From assembly GCA_030699455.1 (NCBI GenBank), contig JAUYMN010000023.1, forward strand, positions 1 through 33,964: a stretch of DNA of 33,964 bases. Reading direction: 5' to 3'. This document shows, in pieces, positions 32,483-33,964 of the stretch; positions within the stretch are counted from its first letter, which is position 1, and the number at the start of each line of letters is the position of its first letter. The translations under genes were made by a program, and so were the position numbers. The notes beneath the pieces were generated by a model. That model did not search any database. It saw only the letters and a list, made by a program, of their open reading frames with translations, and was not told the origin of the DNA. Origin of the DNA: Nanobdellota archaeon (GTDB lineage Archaea; Nanobdellota; Nanobdellia; SCGC-AAA011-G17; UBA489).

Positions 32483-32872
32483 TTAGATATAACCAAATCT
32501 TTTTATGATATATGCCTGATTTATTTTACACATTGAATTAGACAACATTTCTATCTCTTCGTTTTTCAAAATTTCATTGTCTGCCACTATACGCCCCATT
32601 ATTGTTGGGTCTATATCATATCTTTCAGGTGGCAAATATTTTAATTCAAGTGCACTTTTGTTAGTTGTTCTTCCAAAACCTCTGAAACTTCTTACCACTC
32701 CCTGTTCTGTTGCACCATTATAAAAATTAAAATCTACATCCCACCCCAAATCTTCAATAGCTGCTTCCAAATCACGCTTTAAATGTTCAAGTTTTCTCGT
32801 GAGGCATACTTCTTCTATCGGCAATCTCACAGTAAATGTTGCCTTTCCCCCAGTTAATGTTTCTTGATTCAT
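32483..32872 (-). CDS. Unknown 129-residue protein inserted between NusA-like and S12 genes
   Basis: I do not recognise this protein. It is soluble and alpha/beta, starting with a strand (GKATFTVRLP) and a long helix (LTRKLEHLKRDLEAAIEDLG), then DVDFNFYNGATEQGVVRSFR, RGFGRTTNKSALELKYLPPE and two C-terminal helices (ILKNEEIEMLSNSMCKINQA). It starts 1 nt downstream of the NusA-like stop and so belongs to the polymerase-L30e-NusA transcript. The same gap in most archaea is empty or very short. The location suggests a role in transcription or ribosome assembly, but that rests on neighbours only. Confidence 0.65.
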   Translation of the reverse strand: MNQETLTGGKATFTVRLPIEEVCLTRKLEHLKRDLEAAIEDLGWDVDFNFYNGATEQGVVRSFRGFGRTTNKSALELKYLPPERYDIDPTIMGRIVADNEILKNEEIEMLSNSMCKINQAYIIKRFGYI

Positions 32873-32873
32873 T

Positions 32874-33290
32874 TTATATTATTTTAAGTATCAGATTATA
32901 ATGCCTTTTTAACAAATTGTTGATGAAGCTTATTTTTGAAGCGCCTCTTCCAATGACTCTTGCCTTTTCCTCCTTTGAGTTAAGTTTTATTTTTAGCACA
33001 TTCTCAGTTTGTTCAATTGATTCCGGAACTAATGGGTAGATGAGGCTTGTTACAAACTTTTTTGGGTTTTTTGAAAGCTCAAGAATTACCACTTTTTGTT
33101 TTAATAGGTATGAAAGCCTTTTTATGTTTGCCCCATTTTTGCCAACTGCTTTTTTTGCAGAGTTTTCATTAACAAGAAACGTCAAATGACTTTTACTTTC
33201 TAAGAAATCAACTGCATGTATTCTTGTTATCTTGTCAAAAGTAGATATTATCCCCATAATTCGCATGTCTAGTTTTTGTTGGAGTTTCAT
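32874..33290 (-). CDS. nusA: NusA-like KH-domain protein
   Basis: A 138-residue archaeal NusA-like protein made of two KH domains and no S1 or N-terminal polymerase-binding part, as usual in archaea. The first KH domain holds THLTFLVNENSAKKAVGKNGANIKRL-type sequence, with the GxxG loop VGKNGANI; the second has KEEKARVIGRGASKISFINN, with GxxG in IGRGAS. It binds RNA and is taken to act in transcription termination or antitermination or rRNA maturation. It starts 1 nt after the L30e stop and is 1 nt ahead of the unknown 129-residue gene. Confidence 0.93.
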   Translation of the reverse strand: MKLQQKLDMRIMGIISTFDKITRIHAVDFLESKSHLTFLVNENSAKKAVGKNGANIKRLSYLLKQKVVILELSKNPKKFVTSLIYPLVPESIEQTENVLKIKLNSKEEKARVIGRGASKISFINNLLKRHYNLILKII

Positions 33291-33291
33291 G

Positions 33292-33546
33292 TTAATAACT
33301 AATCACGCTTACCGAGAAATTTTTCTTGCAGAATATGGATATTTCTGTTCTTGGCTTATCAAGTTTTATGATTTTTGCATTAGCCATGCCTGCATAATGG
33401 GATATTGTGTCTTCTATTTCCTTTCCACAGTCATTAGCCAGAAAAACAACTTCAGTTTTACCATTCTTCAGGTTCTTGATAGTGCTATTGCTGCCAAAAA
33501 CCAGGCTTTTTTTCTTTAACGCATCTTTTAAATCTTGAAGACTCAT
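33292..33546 (-). CDS. rpl30e: Large ribosomal subunit protein L30e (eL30)
   Basis: An 84-residue eL30/L7Ae-fold RNA-binding protein. Features are LQDLKDALKKKSLVFGSNST, VVFLANDCGKEIEDTISHYA and a C-terminal strand region. It is a little shorter than the usual 95-100 residues at the C-terminus. It overlaps the RNA polymerase A'' stop by 4 nt (ATGA) and is followed by the NusA-like gene, the conserved archaeal order. Confidence 0.9.
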   Translation of the reverse strand: MSLQDLKDALKKKSLVFGSNSTIKNLKNGKTEVVFLANDCGKEIEDTISHYAGMANAKIIKLDKPRTEISIFCKKNFSVSVISY

Positions 33547-33964
33547 TTTTTCTCCTTAACAGTTGTCTCTTCCTTTTTTTTAATAGTTTGGGCACCCATT
33601 TTTGCCACTAAATCAGGAAGTCCGGTACCTAAGGGCACAGGCTGATTAAGCATCACGTTTTCAATAACTGAGTTAAGCTCATCGCTTTCCCCTATTATTG
33701 CAGCTGCAATTATATGATTTAGCGGAGTTTCGAATGAAGCTTTTGCAAGCACTGATTTCTTTTCTCCTGTTATTCCGGATCTTGTTATTCCTTTTACACT
33801 CCCGCTCCTGCACATTGTATCAGCTACGCATAAAATATGCCTTATATCGACATCAAGACCCTGATCTTCGATAACTTTCTCAGCTTCTTTTATGATTGTG
33901 TTGCGAGCAGCTTCTATCCCAAGAACTTTTGCAGTCTCATGTATATCATTTGTTGTTGTTTTTG
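33543..33964 (-). CDS. rpoA2: DNA-directed RNA polymerase subunit A'', C-terminal part (cut by window edge)
   Basis: The C-terminal 140 residues of the archaeal A'' subunit. The reading frame is open to the window edge: TTTNDIHETAKVLGIEAARN, then DIRHILCVADTMCRSGSVKG, ITRSGITGEKKSVLAKASFE, TPLNHIIAAAIIGESDELNS and VIENVMLNQPVPLGTGLPDL. These match the conserved region of the jaw and cleft of A''. The rest of the gene lies beyond 33964. A Met at 33815 is internal, not the start. It ends with an ATGA overlap into L30e. Confidence 0.96.
   Translation of the reverse strand, partial: KTTTNDIHETAKVLGIEAARNTIIKEAEKVIEDQGLDVDIRHILCVADTMCRSGSVKGITRSGITGEKKSVLAKASFETPLNHIIAAAIIGESDELNSVIENVMLNQPVPLGTGLPDLVAKMGAQTIKKKEETTVKEKK

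Noticed and set aside
1-33964. tRNA, rRNA and CRISPR
   Set aside because: Intergenic gaps were read for T-loop-like GTTCRANYC, for rRNA-like stretches and for regularly spaced repeats; none was found. The only repeated unit arrays lie inside coding sequence (propeller and GIGT genes).

Overview
The window is an AT-rich piece of an archaeal chromosome. The right end carries an archaeal-type information cluster in the usual order (RNA polymerase A'', L30e, a NusA-like KH protein, S12, S7, EF-2). EF-1alpha, TATA boxes placed for leaderless transcripts, an archaeal class III prepilin and many Cys-rich secreted proteins fit the same picture. The mix (surface proteins with an LTGQQ motif after the signal, DM13, S8 protease, no recognisable long biosynthetic operons) suggests a DPANN-type lineage near Woesearchaeota/Pacearchaeota. 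That placement is inference from protein style, not from a search.

Layout. 1-0.9 kb (minus): superoxide dismutase (cut by the window edge) behind a 2-Cys peroxiredoxin. 1.0-6.1 kb (minus): an operon of a thioredoxin-like protein (frameshifted), pyruvate/2-oxoacid dehydrogenase E1alpha, the octanoyltransferase LipB, E1beta, E2 and a membrane protein, with overlapping or nearly touching genes. 6.1-8.4 kb (minus): a TrmB-type regulator and a secreted beta-propeller with six Cys-containing repeats. 8.5-15.9 kb (plus): small unknown proteins, then carbamate kinase, a cpgS-like P-loop protein, an ornithine carbamoyltransferase-like enzyme with altered motifs, a Cys-rich DM13 membrane protein and a secreted alpha/beta hydrolase. 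15.9-19.9 kb (minus): a 1337-codon secreted protein that looks like the PcRGLX/YetA polysaccharide-lyase-like architecture. 20.1-21.4 kb (minus): EF-1alpha. 21.5-27.0 kb (plus): a prepilin fused to Cys-rich modules, a GIGT-repeat protein, a subtilisin-like protease and a small secreted protein sharing a Cys domain with the GIGT protein. 27.07-27.19 kb: a 120-bp MITE with a 9-bp target duplication. 27.2-34 kb: the translation/transcription cluster, interrupted by a LAGLIDADG endonuclease gene and a membrane protein gene.

The most striking observation is in EF-2. The reading frame is broken inside the P-loop (AHID^HGKTT) by 35 nt. Removing exactly these 35 nt restores a full-length 733-residue EF-2, and the junctions fold into a textbook archaeal bulge-helix-bulge (4-bp outer helix, 3-nt bulge, 4-bp central helix, 3-nt bulge, inner stem) with the cuts exactly where the splicing endonuclease would make them. 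This is a protein-coding archaeal intron in an essential GTPase, and a free-standing LAGLIDADG homing-endonuclease gene ends 4 bases before the EF-2 start codon. Together they look like a split mobile-intron system.

A second recoding candidate is the thioredoxin-like gene, where an A AAA AAT heptamer sits exactly where a -1 shift would add the family's missing C-terminus. No tRNA, rRNA or CRISPR array was recognised.
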